Source: Planctomycetota bacterium (GTDB taxonomy: Bacteria; Planctomycetota; UBA1135; UBA2386). Taken from it: a stretch of DNA of 64,000 nt. Shown here piece after piece: positions 24,832-34,261 of this stretch. Both the position numbers and the translations under genes were made by a program. Location: the NCBI GenBank assembly GCA_021776805.1, contig JAJFFD010000092.1:1-64000 (forward strand), written 5' to 3'. A model generated the notes under the pieces. That model made no database searches. It was not told the origin of the DNA and saw nothing but the letters and a program-made list of their open reading frames with translations. Each line of letters opens with the position of its first letter. Positions within the stretch are counted from its first letter, which is position 1.

Positions 24832-26085
24832 ATGAGCGCTAAGTCCAAGAAGAACAAAGGTGTACAACAGGGAGAAGGAGCGCTCGATGAAGCCATCCTG
24901 TCGATCGAGAAGTCCTACGGCCTGGGCAGCATCATGCGGATGGGGGATGGTCCGGTCGTGCCCATCGATGGCATTGGCACTGGATCAATCGGCTTGGACC
25001 TGGCAGTCGGCGGGCGAGGTTTCCCTCGTGGCAGGATCATCGAAGTTTACGGTCCGGAGTCTTCCGGTAAGACGACCCTCACCTTGCATGTGGTCGCCAA
25101 CGCGCAACGCAGCGGTGGAATGGCGGCATTTATCGATGCAGAGCACGCTCTCGATCCTCAGTACGCCAAGCGCCTGGGCGTGAACTTGGAATCACTCCTG
25201 ATCTCACAGCCAGACAGTGGTGAGCAGGCCCTGGATATCTGCGAAACCCTGATCCGGTCCGGTGCCCTCGATGTCATCGTGATCGATTCTGTGGCTGCAC
25301 TCGTGCCCAAGGCCGAGATTGAGGGCGAGATGGGGGACCACTTTGTTGGCTTGCATGCACGCCTGATGAGCCAGGCCATGCGCAAGTTGACCGCTGCAAT
25401 CAATCGCACCAATACTTGCCTGATCTTCATCAATCAGATCCGCGAGAAGATCGGTGTCATGTTTGGGAGTCCGGAGACGACCACTGGTGGCCGGGCGCTG
25501 AAGTTCTATTCCTCCGTGCGAATCGACATCCGGCGCATTGGGCAAATCAAGAACGGTGACGTGCCTGTGGGGGCGCGGACCAAGGCAACTGTGGTCAAGA
25601 ACAAGGTGGCTCCCCCCTTCCGCAAGGTAGAATTTGACATCATCTTCAATCAGGGAATCAATTTCCGCGGCGAGCTTGTCGATATGGGCGTGGATGCAGG
25701 GGTCATCAAGCGCAGCGGTACTTGGCTTAGCTATGGAGATCAGCGGCTGGGGCAGGGTCGTGATCGGGCCTGCGCTTTCCTAGCCGAAAACCCGGAGATG
25801 ACCGCCGACATCAAGCGGCAGGTCTTCGAGAAGGTCGCTCCCGAGCTTCTTTCTGCCGACGGCGCGAAGCCGCCGGGCAAGGCGGAAACCGCGGGGGCTG
25901 ATGAGGGCCAGGGAAAGACCCCGCATGCACCTGGAGCATCGAAGGGCTCCCCTGGAGTGTCCAAGAATGGAGAGCCTGCCGCCGGGACGTCTGGAAGCCC
26001 GGCAACTAGGAAGGCAGGCCTTTCGCGAAAGGTCCCGGCAGCTGGCGGGAGCAGAGGCGGGGCAGCTCGGGGCGCCGGTCTCTAG
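24832..26085 (+). CDS. recA: RecA recombinase with extended Gly/Ala-rich tail
   Basis: A protein of 417 residues; typical RecA is about 345-355. It forms filaments on single-stranded DNA, drives strand exchange and stimulates LexA cleavage. Walker A GPESSGKT is at residues 74-81; [36 protein letters not shown] carries Walker B and loop L1, and [30 protein letters not shown] is the L2 region. Residues 355-417 form an added low-complexity tail, first mixed ([15 protein letters not shown]) and then basic and Gly/Ser rich ([19 protein letters not shown]), unlike the acidic tail of E. coli RecA. The ribosome site is GGGAGGG. Confidence 0.98.
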   Translation: MSAKSKKNKGVQQGEGALDEAILSIEKSYGLGSIMRMGDGPVVPIDGIGTGSIGLDLAVGGRGFPRGRIIEVYGPESSGKTTLTLHVVANAQRSGGMAAFIDAEHALDPQYAKRLGVNLESLLISQPDSGEQALDICETLIRSGALDVIVIDSVAALVPKAEIEGEMGDHFVGLHARLMSQAMRKLTAAINRTNTCLIFINQIREKIGVMFGSPETTTGGRALKFYSSVRIDIRRIGQIKNGDVPVGARTKATVVKNKVAPPFRKVEFDIIFNQGINFRGELVDMGVDAGVIKRSGTWLSYGDQRLGQGRDRACAFLAENPEMTADIKRQVFEKVAPELLSADGAKPPGKAETAGADEGQGKTPHAPGASKGSPGVSKNGEPAAGTSGSPATRKAGLSRKVPAAGGSRGGAARGAGL

Positions 26086-26283
26086 AGAGCAGGCCGTTTC
26101 GCTCGAGAGAGGCTTCTCGGTGTAAGGGGCAGGATTCTCGGCGGGGCTGATAGGCCCCTTCGCCAGAGATGGTCTCTGGGCGGGAAAAGCAGGTCGTCGT
26201 CAGCGGCTGATTCCGCACGGAGGACATTGTCGACCGGCAGACTCTCGCCATGCGGGGGTCGATCGGGCATCTTTAGCGGCCCC

Positions 26284-28941
26284 ATGAAGCCCCTTCCTGC
26301 AGCAGAGATTCGCGAGCGCTTCTTGAAGTTCTTCGAGGAGCGAGGGCATGCTCGCATGCCTTCCGATTCTCTGGTTCCCAGCAATGATCCAACTCTGCTC
26401 TTTACAGGAGCGGGCATGAATCAGTTCAAGGACATGTTCTTGGGTAAGGGAGCCTTGCCATACAAGCGTGTCACCACCGCGCAGAAATGCTTGCGAGTTC
26501 CCGATCTGGAGAATGTCGGAGCCACAGCTCGCCACCACACCTTCTTTGAGATGTTGGGCAACTTCTCATTCGGCGACTACTTCAAGCAAGACTGCATCCG
26601 TTGGGAATGGCAGTTCTTTACTGAGGAGTTAGGGATCCGGGAGGAGAACCTGGTTGTCACGGTCTACCAAGACGATGACGAGGCGGCTCGCATCTGGCAG
26701 GAAGAGATTGGTTTGGACAAGGCCAAGATCTTTCGCTTCGGGGAGAAAGAGAATTTTTGGCCAGCGGAGGCTCCGAGCAAGGGGCCCAATGGTCCCTGCG
26801 GTCCCTGCTCTGAGATCTACTATGACAATTCTCCAGGCCAGGCCTATCCAGAGCAGGAGGGTCTAACGGAGCTTCCAGAGGATCGATTCACCGAGATCGG
26901 AAACTGCGTGTTCACCGAATTCAATCGCCAGGAGAGTGGCGAACTGGAGCCCCTGCCGCAGAAGAACATCGATGTCGGTCTTGGTCTCGAACGGATCACG
27001 GCGGTGCTTGCAGGCGTCGACACCAATTTCGAAACCGACCTCTTCCGGCCCTTCATCGCTGAACTCGAAAAGCGCAGCGGCAAGACCTACGGCAAGGACC
27101 CCGCTGATGACGTGCGCTTGCGCCGTATCAGTGATCATCTTCGGGCAGTTGTCTTCTGCATCGCTGACGGTGCTCTGCCTAGCAATGAGGGTCGGGGCTA
27201 TGTAGTGCGCAAGATCCTTCGGCGTGCTGCCCGTGATGGCTTTGACCTTGGCATAGAATCGGCCTTTCTGCATGAGATGGTTGATCTAGTGGCTTCGGTA
27301 ATGGGGGACGCCTACCCGGAGGTTCGAGAGCACGCCGCCCAATGTCGTTCGATCATGAAGGGCGAGGAACAGGGCTTTGCCCAGGTCTATGGGCAGGGGA
27401 TGAAGCGCTTGGAGGAAGCGATCGGCGCTCTGCCCTCCGGTGAGGCTCTACAGGAGAGTGGTGAGTTTGCTTTCCAGCTCCACGACACCCATGGCTTCCC
27501 AGTGGACATAACAAGGCAGATCCTCGCAGAGCGTGGTCTAGAGCTCGATGAGTCTGGGTTCAACGTTGCGATGGAGGCCCAAAAGACCCGGGCGCGAGCG
27601 GCTTCGGCTACCTCGGAGGATGTCTTCGCCGGGCATGTTGGTGTGAGCCTACGCGACTCTGGAATCAAGGCGACAGGTTTCGTCGGCTATGAGGAGCTGA
27701 CTTGCACTGCGCAGGTCATGGCGATCCTCGATAAGAAGGACAAACTTCTGGATCGAGCCGAAGCCGGCGATCGCGTCCGTGTTGTCTTTGATCGTAGCCC
27801 TTGCTATGCCCAAGGCGGCGGACAGCTTGGGGATCGGGGATGGTTCCGGAGTAGCGCGGCCCAGGCGGCGATTTCGAACACGAGTTCTGTTGACGGCTTC
27901 TACTTGCATGAGCTTGAAGTCCGCGAAGGCAGATTGAGCCCAGGCCAAGAAGGGACGCTGGTGGTTGATGAATCAGCTCGGCGAGCAACCGAAAAGAATC
28001 ACACCGCCACGCACCTCTTGCACGCGGCGCTAAAGAACAATCTGGGAACACATGTGAGTCAGGCTGGATCTGAAGTTGCGCCGGAACGACTACGCTTCGA
28101 CTACACCCATGGCGAGCGACTGAGCAACGAGCAGATTGCTGTCATCGAAGATGAGGTCAACGGCGAAATCATGCGCGCTAAGCCTGTGGTCGCAAGAATA
28201 CGTGGACTCCTCGAGGCCAAGGAAGCCGGGTTTGTAGCGATGTTCGGCGAGAAATACGGCGACCAAGTTCGGACTCTAAGCGTTGGGGAATACAGCCGAG
28301 AACTCTGTGGCGGAACCCATGTCGGTAATTCGGGAATGATCGGCAGCTTCCGCATTCTCTCGGATTCTGCCATCAGTGCGGGTACCCGGCGAATTGAGGC
28401 GATTACAGGTGAAGTCGCCGCTCGTGTTGCGAGGGAGGAGCAGCGCAGCCTCCAGGGCATTGCCGCTGCTATGAAGATTCCGGTCTCCGAAGTGCAGAAG
28501 AAGGTTCTGGATGGCCTGGACGAAACCAAGCGTCTGCGGCGCGAGCTCGCGAAGGCAACTGCCGCAGACGTGGGTGCCATTCTCGAAGATCTGAGGAAGT
28601 CCGTCCGTTCCGTCGGGGAAGCCCAGGTGTTGGTACTGGAAGTCTCCGGACTGGAGCCCAGGGAGCTTCAGGATCTGCTCTCTCGGGCCAGCAAGAGCCT
28701 CGCGCCCTTTGCAGGCGTAGTCTTCGTGCCGAGTGATGCTGGGGTTCTGGTTGCTGCCGCTGTCGATCCCCAGCTACACGGGAAGCTCAAAGCGGGGGAC
28801 TTGGTCAAAGCGGTTACCTCAGTTCTCGGCGGAGGTGGTGGTGGACGGCCGGAAATGGCACAGGGCAAGGGGCGTGACCCAAGCAAGCTGCCCGAGGCGA
28901 AGAGCTTGGCCGAGTCCATGCTCCTTGAGGCAGGGTTCTAA
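26284..28941 (+). CDS. alaS: Alanyl-tRNA synthetase
   Basis: A protein of 885 residues from the ATG at 26284 (MKPLPAAEIRERFLKFFEERGH); an upstream in-frame ATG lacks homology. The class II core shows LFTGAGMNQFKDMFLG and TAQKCLRVPDLENVGATARHHTFFEMLGNFSFGDYFK. The editing domain has the zinc-binding HTATHLLH and CGGTHVGNSG. The C-terminal C-Ala/DHHA1-type region ends GGGGGRPEMAQGKG. Charges tRNA-Ala and clears mis-charged Ser and Gly. It lies 198 bp after recA; recA-alaS neighbourhoods are common in bacteria. Confidence 0.98.
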   Translation: MKPLPAAEIRERFLKFFEERGHARMPSDSLVPSNDPTLLFTGAGMNQFKDMFLGKGALPYKRVTTAQKCLRVPDLENVGATARHHTFFEMLGNFSFGDYFKQDCIRWEWQFFTEELGIREENLVVTVYQDDDEAARIWQEEIGLDKAKIFRFGEKENFWPAEAPSKGPNGPCGPCSEIYYDNSPGQAYPEQEGLTELPEDRFTEIGNCVFTEFNRQESGELEPLPQKNIDVGLGLERITAVLAGVDTNFETDLFRPFIAELEKRSGKTYGKDPADDVRLRRISDHLRAVVFCIADGALPSNEGRGYVVRKILRRAARDGFDLGIESAFLHEMVDLVASVMGDAYPEVREHAAQCRSIMKGEEQGFAQVYGQGMKRLEEAIGALPSGEALQESGEFAFQLHDTHGFPVDITRQILAERGLELDESGFNVAMEAQKTRARAASATSEDVFAGHVGVSLRDSGIKATGFVGYEELTCTAQVMAILDKKDKLLDRAEAGDRVRVVFDRSPCYAQGGGQLGDRGWFRSSAAQAAISNTSSVDGFYLHELEVREGRLSPGQEGTLVVDESARRATEKNHTATHLLHAALKNNLGTHVSQAGSEVAPERLRFDYTHGERLSNEQIAVIEDEVNGEIMRAKPVVARIRGLLEAKEAGFVAMFGEKYGDQVRTLSVGEYSRELCGGTHVGNSGMIGSFRILSDSAISAGTRRIEAITGEVAARVAREEQRSLQGIAAAMKIPVSEVQKKVLDGLDETKRLRRELAKATAADVGAILEDLRKSVRSVGEAQVLVLEVSGLEPRELQDLLSRASKSLAPFAGVVFVPSDAGVLVAAAVDPQLHGKLKAGDLVKAVTSVLGGGGGGRPEMAQGKGRDPSKLPEAKSLAESMLLEAGF

Positions 28942-28967
28942 TCCGCCTCGAATCTACATGGTGATAA

Positions 28968-28988
28968 TACGGTAGGCCGTAGTTTTTT
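28968..28988 (+). terminator. Intrinsic terminator after alaS
   Basis: TACGG and CCGTA form a 5-bp stem around a 4-nt loop, followed by GTTTTTT, starting 27 nt after the alaS stop. The stem is short but the T run is good. Confidence 0.5.
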
Positions 28989-29117
28989 CTTCCCAGACGC
29001 CATGCTGAAGCCAGGGGACTGAGATTGACTTCGCAGCGAGCAAGCGTAGAGTCCCCCCTTCATTGGCCCATCAGGTACGCTGAATAGCGGCCTTTCCGCC
29101 CTAGACCGACTCTAGCC

Positions 29118-29300
29118 ATGGCAAATCCGAAGCGCCGCATCAGCCCGGCCCGTCGCGGTAACAAGCGCGCGCACCAGAAATTGCGAGCTATCCAGCTGGT
29201 TCGCTGCAGCAACTGCGGCAGCAGTATCAGGCCCCATCACATATGCCCCTCCTGTGGTTTCTACCGCGGGAAGCAGATGATTGTCGGTGAGAGCGCCTGA
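29118..29300 (+). CDS. rpmF: Ribosomal protein bL32
   Basis: A 60-residue component of the large ribosomal subunit. MANPKRRISPARRGNKRAHQ is the conserved basic N-terminus, and CSNCG...CPSCGFYRG is the zinc-binding ribbon with all four Cys residues. It is the first gene of the rpmF-plsX-fab cluster found in many bacteria. The usual upstream DUF177 (YceD) gene is absent; alaS is there instead. Confidence 0.97.
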   Translation: MANPKRRISPARRGNKRAHQKLRAIQLVRCSNCGSSIRPHHICPSCGFYRGKQMIVGESA

Positions 29301-29393
29301 CGCACGAGTGCCTTCTTCTGCATTCTCCCGGACACCGGTGCTGAATTGGGTTCTGATTAAGGTTCTCAAGAGGAACTCGAAAGAGGATCTAGA

Positions 29394-30398
29394 TTGATCA
29401 AGGTCGCACTGGATGCAATGGGGGGCGACCATGCCCCGGATACGGTGATTGATGGTGCTCGTCTTGCCGTCGAGAAGGGTTATCTCGAGCCCGAGCAGCT
29501 CGTTCTCGTCGGGAGAGAGCGCGATCTCGCCCAGAGCTTGTCAGCCCTTGGCATTCAGGGAATGACCATCGTCGATGCTCCTGATGAACTTGTTGCTGGC
29601 GGTTCACCGATGGAAGCGATGAAGAGGAGCCCCCGGAACAGCATTTTTGTTGGCCTGGAGCTGGTCAAGAAGGGTGCCGCTGACGCTTTTGTGAGCGCAG
29701 GTAACACGGGCTTGGTAGTGGCCAGCGCCACTCTTGGCTTGCGTTGTCTCGAAGGCATTCGGAGGCCTGGCATCGCAGTTACCCTGCGATCAGAAAGTGG
29801 GCCATGTGTGGTCGTCGATGTTGGGGCGAACCCACACGCCAAGGCCAGGCATTTGCTCAGTTACGCCATCATGGGATCGGCGTACTTTCATGATCTCTTC
29901 AAGAAGGATCTTCCCCGAGTCGGCATGTTGAACATTGGGTCGGAAGATCAGAAGGGCAACTCCCTGGTTCGGGAGGCCGGCGACCTGCTCAAGGAAGCGG
30001 AGCTCAACTTCGAATTCGTCGGCAACGTTGAGGGCGTCGATATTTTCGGTGGGGCCTGCGACGTCGTAGTCTGCGACGGTTTTACAGGCAATGTGCTCTT
30101 GAAGTCCTGTGAAGGGGTGGCTGAGTACCTGCTTCGCTCCACAATCCGACTTCTCAAAGAAAACGACGCCCCGGCGGATCTGATGCAGAGGGTCGTTGGG
30201 CCATTGACGCAAGAAGTTGATTTTTCTGAGTATGGCGGTGCTCTCCTTCTAGGTGTCGAAGGCATCGTTACCATCTGTCATGGCCGCTCTGAGGGCCAGG
30301 CCATATGCAACGCAGCCAGATTTGCTGCGAAGGCTGTCGGTGCGAGAGTTAACGAGCACATCACCAATGCAGCCAAGGCTGCTTCAGCGGCCTCATGA
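29394..30398 (+). CDS. plsX: Phosphate acyltransferase PlsX
   Basis: A protein of 334 residues that makes acyl-phosphate from acyl-ACP for phospholipid synthesis. Diagnostic motifs are ALDAMGGDHAP at the N-terminus, SAGNTGLVVASATLGL, DVGANPHAKARHL, NIGSEDQKGN and VVCDGFTGNVLLKSCEG. The start is TTG at 29394, preceded by GAGG; no ATG gives a full-length family N-terminus. It is membrane-peripheral in the cytoplasm and is followed closely by fabH. Confidence 0.97.
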   Translation: MIKVALDAMGGDHAPDTVIDGARLAVEKGYLEPEQLVLVGRERDLAQSLSALGIQGMTIVDAPDELVAGGSPMEAMKRSPRNSIFVGLELVKKGAADAFVSAGNTGLVVASATLGLRCLEGIRRPGIAVTLRSESGPCVVVDVGANPHAKARHLLSYAIMGSAYFHDLFKKDLPRVGMLNIGSEDQKGNSLVREAGDLLKEAELNFEFVGNVEGVDIFGGACDVVVCDGFTGNVLLKSCEGVAEYLLRSTIRLLKENDAPADLMQRVVGPLTQEVDFSEYGGALLLGVEGIVTICHGRSEGQAICNAARFAAKAVGARVNEHITNAAKAASAAS

Positions 30399-30414
30399 AC
30401 CATAGGAGATATGC

Positions 30415-31404
30415 ATGATGGGGCTCCGGAAGGTCGGCATCGCTGGTCTCGGCAAGTATCTCCCTGATGGCCGTATCACCAATGCGGATCTCGAATCGTT
30501 GGTAGAAACGACTGACGAGTGGATCGTACAGCGGACGGGGATCCGTGAGCGCCGGAAGGCTGGTGAGAACGAGCTGACCAGCGACATGGCGGCAAAGGCC
30601 GCAACTGCTGCTCTTGCCGACGCGGGAATCGCTGGCGACGAGGTAGACCTGGTCATCTGCTGCACGGTTACGCCAGATCAGCCATTCCCGGCGACCGCTT
30701 GCACGATCAGTGAGCTAATTGGCGCCAAGCGTGCCGGGGCCTGGGACCTGGTAGCAGCCTGTAGTGGTTGGGTCTTCGGGTCTCAGGTGGCCGCGCAGTT
30801 CATAGCCACTGGCACCTTCGACTGCGTGGTGGTCATAGGCGTTGAGAAGTTGACGACTGTGCTTGACTACAGCGATCGAGAGACCTGCGTGCTCTTTGGC
30901 GATGGCGCGGGCGCGGCGGTTTTCACTAGCCACGAGCGTGCTGGTCAAGGTGAGTATCTCGGCGGGACTATCGGTACCGAGGGGCAGAACGAGGAAGTCC
31001 TCTGTATTCCAGGAGGCGGTACGCGCTACCCAACCAGTCATGAGAGCGTGGAGAAGCATCTGCACGCCATTCGTATGGGCGGCAAGAAGGTCTACCGATT
31101 CGCTGTGAAGACCCTGGTGGACCTCGTCGAGACCGCGATTGCTGACTATGGCATCGACGAGCTCGGGCTGGTTGTTCCACACCAGGTCAATCAACGAATC
31201 ATCGAGTCCGCGGCAGACAAGCTCGGTCTCTCCGTCGACAAGATCGTGGTCAACATCGACAAGTATGGAAATACATCGGCGGCTTCAGTCCCGATCGCCC
31301 TCTGCGAAGCTCGAGACGACGATCGTCTAGAGAAGGGCAAACTCATATGTATGCCAGCCTTCGGCGCCGGCATGTCCTGGGGCCAAATCTCAGTGAGGTG
31401 GTAG
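30415..31404 (+). CDS. fabH: 3-oxoacyl-ACP synthase III
   Basis: Starts fatty-acid synthesis by condensing acetyl-CoA with malonyl-ACP. The 329 residues show the catalytic Cys116 in DLVAACSGWVFG, the His in VVPHQVNQRI and the Asn in NIDKYGNTSAAS, plus the ending AFGAGMSWGQISVRW. Two adjacent ATG codons (30415 and 30418) are possible starts, with AGGAG just upstream. It is one base from the fabG start, so strongly coupled. Confidence 0.97.
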   Translation: MMGLRKVGIAGLGKYLPDGRITNADLESLVETTDEWIVQRTGIRERRKAGENELTSDMAAKAATAALADAGIAGDEVDLVICCTVTPDQPFPATACTISELIGAKRAGAWDLVAACSGWVFGSQVAAQFIATGTFDCVVVIGVEKLTTVLDYSDRETCVLFGDGAGAAVFTSHERAGQGEYLGGTIGTEGQNEEVLCIPGGGTRYPTSHESVEKHLHAIRMGGKKVYRFAVKTLVDLVETAIADYGIDELGLVVPHQVNQRIIESAADKLGLSVDKIVVNIDKYGNTSAASVPIALCEARDDDRLEKGKLICMPAFGAGMSWGQISVRW

Positions 31405-31405
31405 G

Positions 31406-32149
31406 GTGAGTGACGAGCTGAAGGGTAAGCGTGCTTTGGTGACCGGAGCCTCTCGAGGGATTGGTCGTGCCATTGCCGTCGATTTGGCTGCAAAGGGCGC
31501 AATGGTCTATTGCCTCTCGACTCGCGAAGGAGGCTGCGATGAAGCGGTCGCGGCCTGCAAGGAGGCCGGTGGTTTGGCCTCTGCGCTCGGCGCGGATGTA
31601 TCGGATGGGGCACAGGTCGCGGCGATTGCTGAGACCGTCCTCGCGGACGGAGCTCTGGATATCCTGGTCAACAATGCCGGTATCACTCGGGACGGGCTCT
31701 TCATGCGGATGAGCGAGGAAGACTTCGACTCTGTCATTGCGACCAACTTGAAGGGCAGCTTTCTGCTGTGCAGAGCTTTTGCCCGGTCAATGGCGAAGGC
31801 GGGATCGGCCCGTATCGTTAACATTAGCTCCGTCGTGGGAGTCATCGGAAACCCTGGCCAGGCAAACTATTCGGCCAGCAAGGCTGGGCTCATCGGCCTG
31901 AGCAAGTCTTTGGCCAAGGAGTTCGGTGGGCGCGGCATGACCGTCAATGTGGTCGCGCCGGGCTTCATCGAGACCGATATGACGGCAGATCTCTCCGAAA
32001 AGATGCGCTCGGAGACCACAGCCAACATCACCCTGGGACGTCTGGGAAAACCCGAGGATATCTCCGCAGTGGTGACCTTTCTCTGCAGTCCATCTGGTGC
32101 CTACATCACGGGTCAGGTTCTTGTGGTGGATGGAGGCCTGAGTCTGTAG
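31406..32149 (+). CDS. fabG: 3-oxoacyl-ACP reductase
   Basis: NADPH-dependent reduction of 3-oxoacyl-ACP in the elongation cycle. The 247-residue SDR has TGASRGIGRAIA, NNAGITRDGLFMRM, the catalytic Ser in NISSVVGVIGNPGQ, YSASKAG (Tyr/Lys) and the ending GQVLVVDGGLSL. The start is GTG. No fabD lies between fabH and fabG, in contrast to the E. coli cluster. Confidence 0.96.
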   Translation: MSDELKGKRALVTGASRGIGRAIAVDLAAKGAMVYCLSTREGGCDEAVAACKEAGGLASALGADVSDGAQVAAIAETVLADGALDILVNNAGITRDGLFMRMSEEDFDSVIATNLKGSFLLCRAFARSMAKAGSARIVNISSVVGVIGNPGQANYSASKAGLIGLSKSLAKEFGGRGMTVNVVAPGFIETDMTADLSEKMRSETTANITLGRLGKPEDISAVVTFLCSPSGAYITGQVLVVDGGLSL

Positions 32150-32255
32150 TTTTGCGAACTTCGGAGGATTCTCCTCGTCGTCCTTGCGCGCCAAGGCTTG
32201 AGAGGATCCCATTCCCCCTGTCATAAACCATCGATACCCTCGGAGGGGTCGAGCC

Positions 32256-32498
32256 GTGTCGGATACCGATACCGTCGAACAAAAAGTCCTGAATATCGTC
32301 TGCGAGCAACTCGGCACTAGCCGGGACAAAGTCTCTGCAGAAACCTCCTTCATCAACGATCTTGGAGCAGATTCACTGGATACCGTTGAGTTGGTCATGG
32401 AGTTCGAAGATGAATTCCAGATCAACATCCCCGACGAGGATGCTGAGAAGATCCAGTCGGTCGGTGATGCGGTGAAGTACATCAAAGAGAAGCTCTGA
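32256..32498 (+). CDS. acpP: Acyl carrier protein
   Basis: An acidic 80-residue carrier. The 4'-phosphopantetheine site is Ser40 in [13 protein letters not shown]. The start is GTG with GGAGGGG upstream, a strong ribosome site that fits high expression. It lies between fabG and fabF in standard order. Confidence 0.98.
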   Translation: MSDTDTVEQKVLNIVCEQLGTSRDKVSAETSFINDLGADSLDTVELVMEFEDEFQINIPDEDAEKIQSVGDAVKYIKEKL

Positions 32499-32534
32499 GC
32501 TTTTCGGGGTTGTACACAGCTCTGCCGCTCCAAC

Positions 32535-33788
32535 ATGAGTAGGCGACGCGTTGTAATCACTGGTATGGGCGCTCTCACGCCCATTGGACTCGATCTGGAG
32601 ACGACCTGGTCGAACTTGCTCGAAGGCAAGTCGGGTGCGGTCCCTATCACCAGATTCGACGTTTCTGGACACAGCGCAAAGATTGCCTGTGAGATCCAGC
32701 GTGAAGGCATGTACTCGCCGGAGAAGTACTTCACCAAGAACGAGATCCGCCGCCTCGACATCTATGCCCAGCTGACGCTGGTGGTATCTGATGAGGCCAT
32801 GAAGAACTCTGGTCTCGAAGTCGATAAGGGCGATGCGACTCGGATGGGTTGCATCCTCGGCACTGGCATCGGGGGCATCAACGAGTTGGAGGACAACAAG
32901 GTCCTCTTCATGGAGAGGGGCCCCAGGCGGATCAGTCCGTTCTTCATTCCCAAGCTCATGTCCAACGCCATGGCTGGCCAGGCTGCGATGCGACATGGCC
33001 TCCAAGGCCCCTGCTTTGCGACCTCCTCAGCCTGTGCAAGCTCCAGCAACGCCATGGGGATGGCGATGCGAGCCATTCAGTGGGGGGAAGCTGACGTAAT
33101 GTTGACCGGAGGCTCCGAGGCGACCACGACAGCTCTCGCACTCGCAGGCTTCTGTTCGCTCAAGGCACTGTCCACCCGCAACGACGATCCGCAGGCTGCC
33201 TCGCGACCCTTCGATCGGGACCGTGACGGCTTCGTCATGGCGGAAGGTGCCGCTGCTCTGGTTTTCGAAGAATTGGAGCATGCGCAGAAGCGCGGCGCTC
33301 CGATCCTTGCTGAAGTTGTGGGCTACGGGTCAACTGACGATGCCTATCACCTGACCGCGCCCATGGACGACGGTTCGGGTGCTTCACGGGCGATGACCCT
33401 CTGCCTCAAGGATGGAAAGCTCAGCCCGGAAGACGTGCAATACGTCAATGCGCACGGGACGAGCACCTCCCTGAACGACAAGATCGAGACCTTGGCGATC
33501 AAGAATGCCTTTGGCGACCATGCCCGCGCCCTGCAGATATCGTCGACAAAGTCGATGATTGGGCACCTTCTCGGGGCTTCGGGAGCTGCCGAGCTGGTCT
33601 TTTCAGCCCTTGCCATCAGCCGTGGGGCGATCCCGGCGACAATCAACTACGAGACCCCCGATCCTGACTGCGACTTGGACTATGTGCCAAATGTCGCCCG
33701 CGAGGCGAGAGTCGACGCGGCCATCAGTAATTCCCTAGGATTTGGCGGCCACAACACCTGTCTGGCCATTCGGCGTTTCGAAGGATAG
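32535..33788 (+). CDS. fabF: 3-oxoacyl-ACP synthase II
   Basis: The chain-elongating condensing enzyme; 417 residues. The catalytic Cys167 is in FATSSACASSSNA, the two His residues are in NAHGTSTSLND and KSMIGHLLGASG, and the ending SNSLGFGGHNTCLAIRRF is typical. It is the last gene of the fatty-acid cluster, followed by a probable terminator. Confidence 0.97.
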   Translation: MSRRRVVITGMGALTPIGLDLETTWSNLLEGKSGAVPITRFDVSGHSAKIACEIQREGMYSPEKYFTKNEIRRLDIYAQLTLVVSDEAMKNSGLEVDKGDATRMGCILGTGIGGINELEDNKVLFMERGPRRISPFFIPKLMSNAMAGQAAMRHGLQGPCFATSSACASSSNAMGMAMRAIQWGEADVMLTGGSEATTTALALAGFCSLKALSTRNDDPQAASRPFDRDRDGFVMAEGAAALVFEELEHAQKRGAPILAEVVGYGSTDDAYHLTAPMDDGSGASRAMTLCLKDGKLSPEDVQYVNAHGTSTSLNDKIETLAIKNAFGDHARALQISSTKSMIGHLLGASGAAELVFSALAISRGAIPATINYETPDPDCDLDYVPNVAREARVDAAISNSLGFGGHNTCLAIRRFEG

Positions 33789-33791
33789 AAT

Positions 33792-33809
33792 CGCCGGCGC
33801 GGTGTTTTT
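33792..33809 (+). terminator. Probable terminator of the fab cluster
   Basis: CGCCG and CGGTG (one G-U pair) around a GCG loop are followed immediately by TTTTT, 4 nt after the fabF stop. The stem is short and GC-rich. Confidence 0.5.
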
Positions 33810-33873
33810 CTGTGCTTTAGTCCCCTGCAACCATCCCCCCTCGATGGTCCAGAATCACAGCTGAGGATCCCCC

Positions 33874-34233
33874 GTGAAGAAGAAGTTTCAGGAGTTGCTT
33901 CACCAGTACAAGGTGGAAGCCTTCAAGATCTCTCACAACAACGAGCAAGTCGCTGAGCAGACTAGCGAAATCCTGCGCTTCACTGAGGAAGCGCTCAACA
34001 ATGCTTACCACTATCAGTTTCGAACTACCCCGGACAAGGAGCGGCTCGAGACCTTTACCAGGATCAAGAACTTCACTCTCGAAGCTCTTCTGCCACCAGT
34101 CCTCGAGAAGATCATGCGGCGAGTAGTCGTCTTGGAATGCCAGCATCAGGAGATGGTTAAATTGGTCGACACCCTCCTCGAAGCTCTCTCAGAGGATGAG
34201 AAGATGGGACGCCAGGATTCGGACGTCGGCTGA
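33874..34233 (+). CDS. Small helical hypothetical protein
   Basis: A 119-residue protein that I do not recognise. The start is GTG. It is lysine- and glutamate-rich, has no signal peptide or membrane segment, and is almost wholly helical (EQVAEQTSEILRFTEEALNNAYHYQF; LPPVLEKIMRRVVVLECQHQEMVKLVDTLLEAL). It may form a helical bundle. It lies between the fab terminator and the ROK kinase gene, 28 nt before the latter, so it may be the first gene of the following operon. Confidence 0.65.
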   Translation: MKKKFQELLHQYKVEAFKISHNNEQVAEQTSEILRFTEEALNNAYHYQFRTTPDKERLETFTRIKNFTLEALLPPVLEKIMRRVVVLECQHQEMVKLVDTLLEALSEDEKMGRQDSDVG

Positions 34234-34261
34234 GCGAGAATCGACGCGCGAGTGATCTGCG

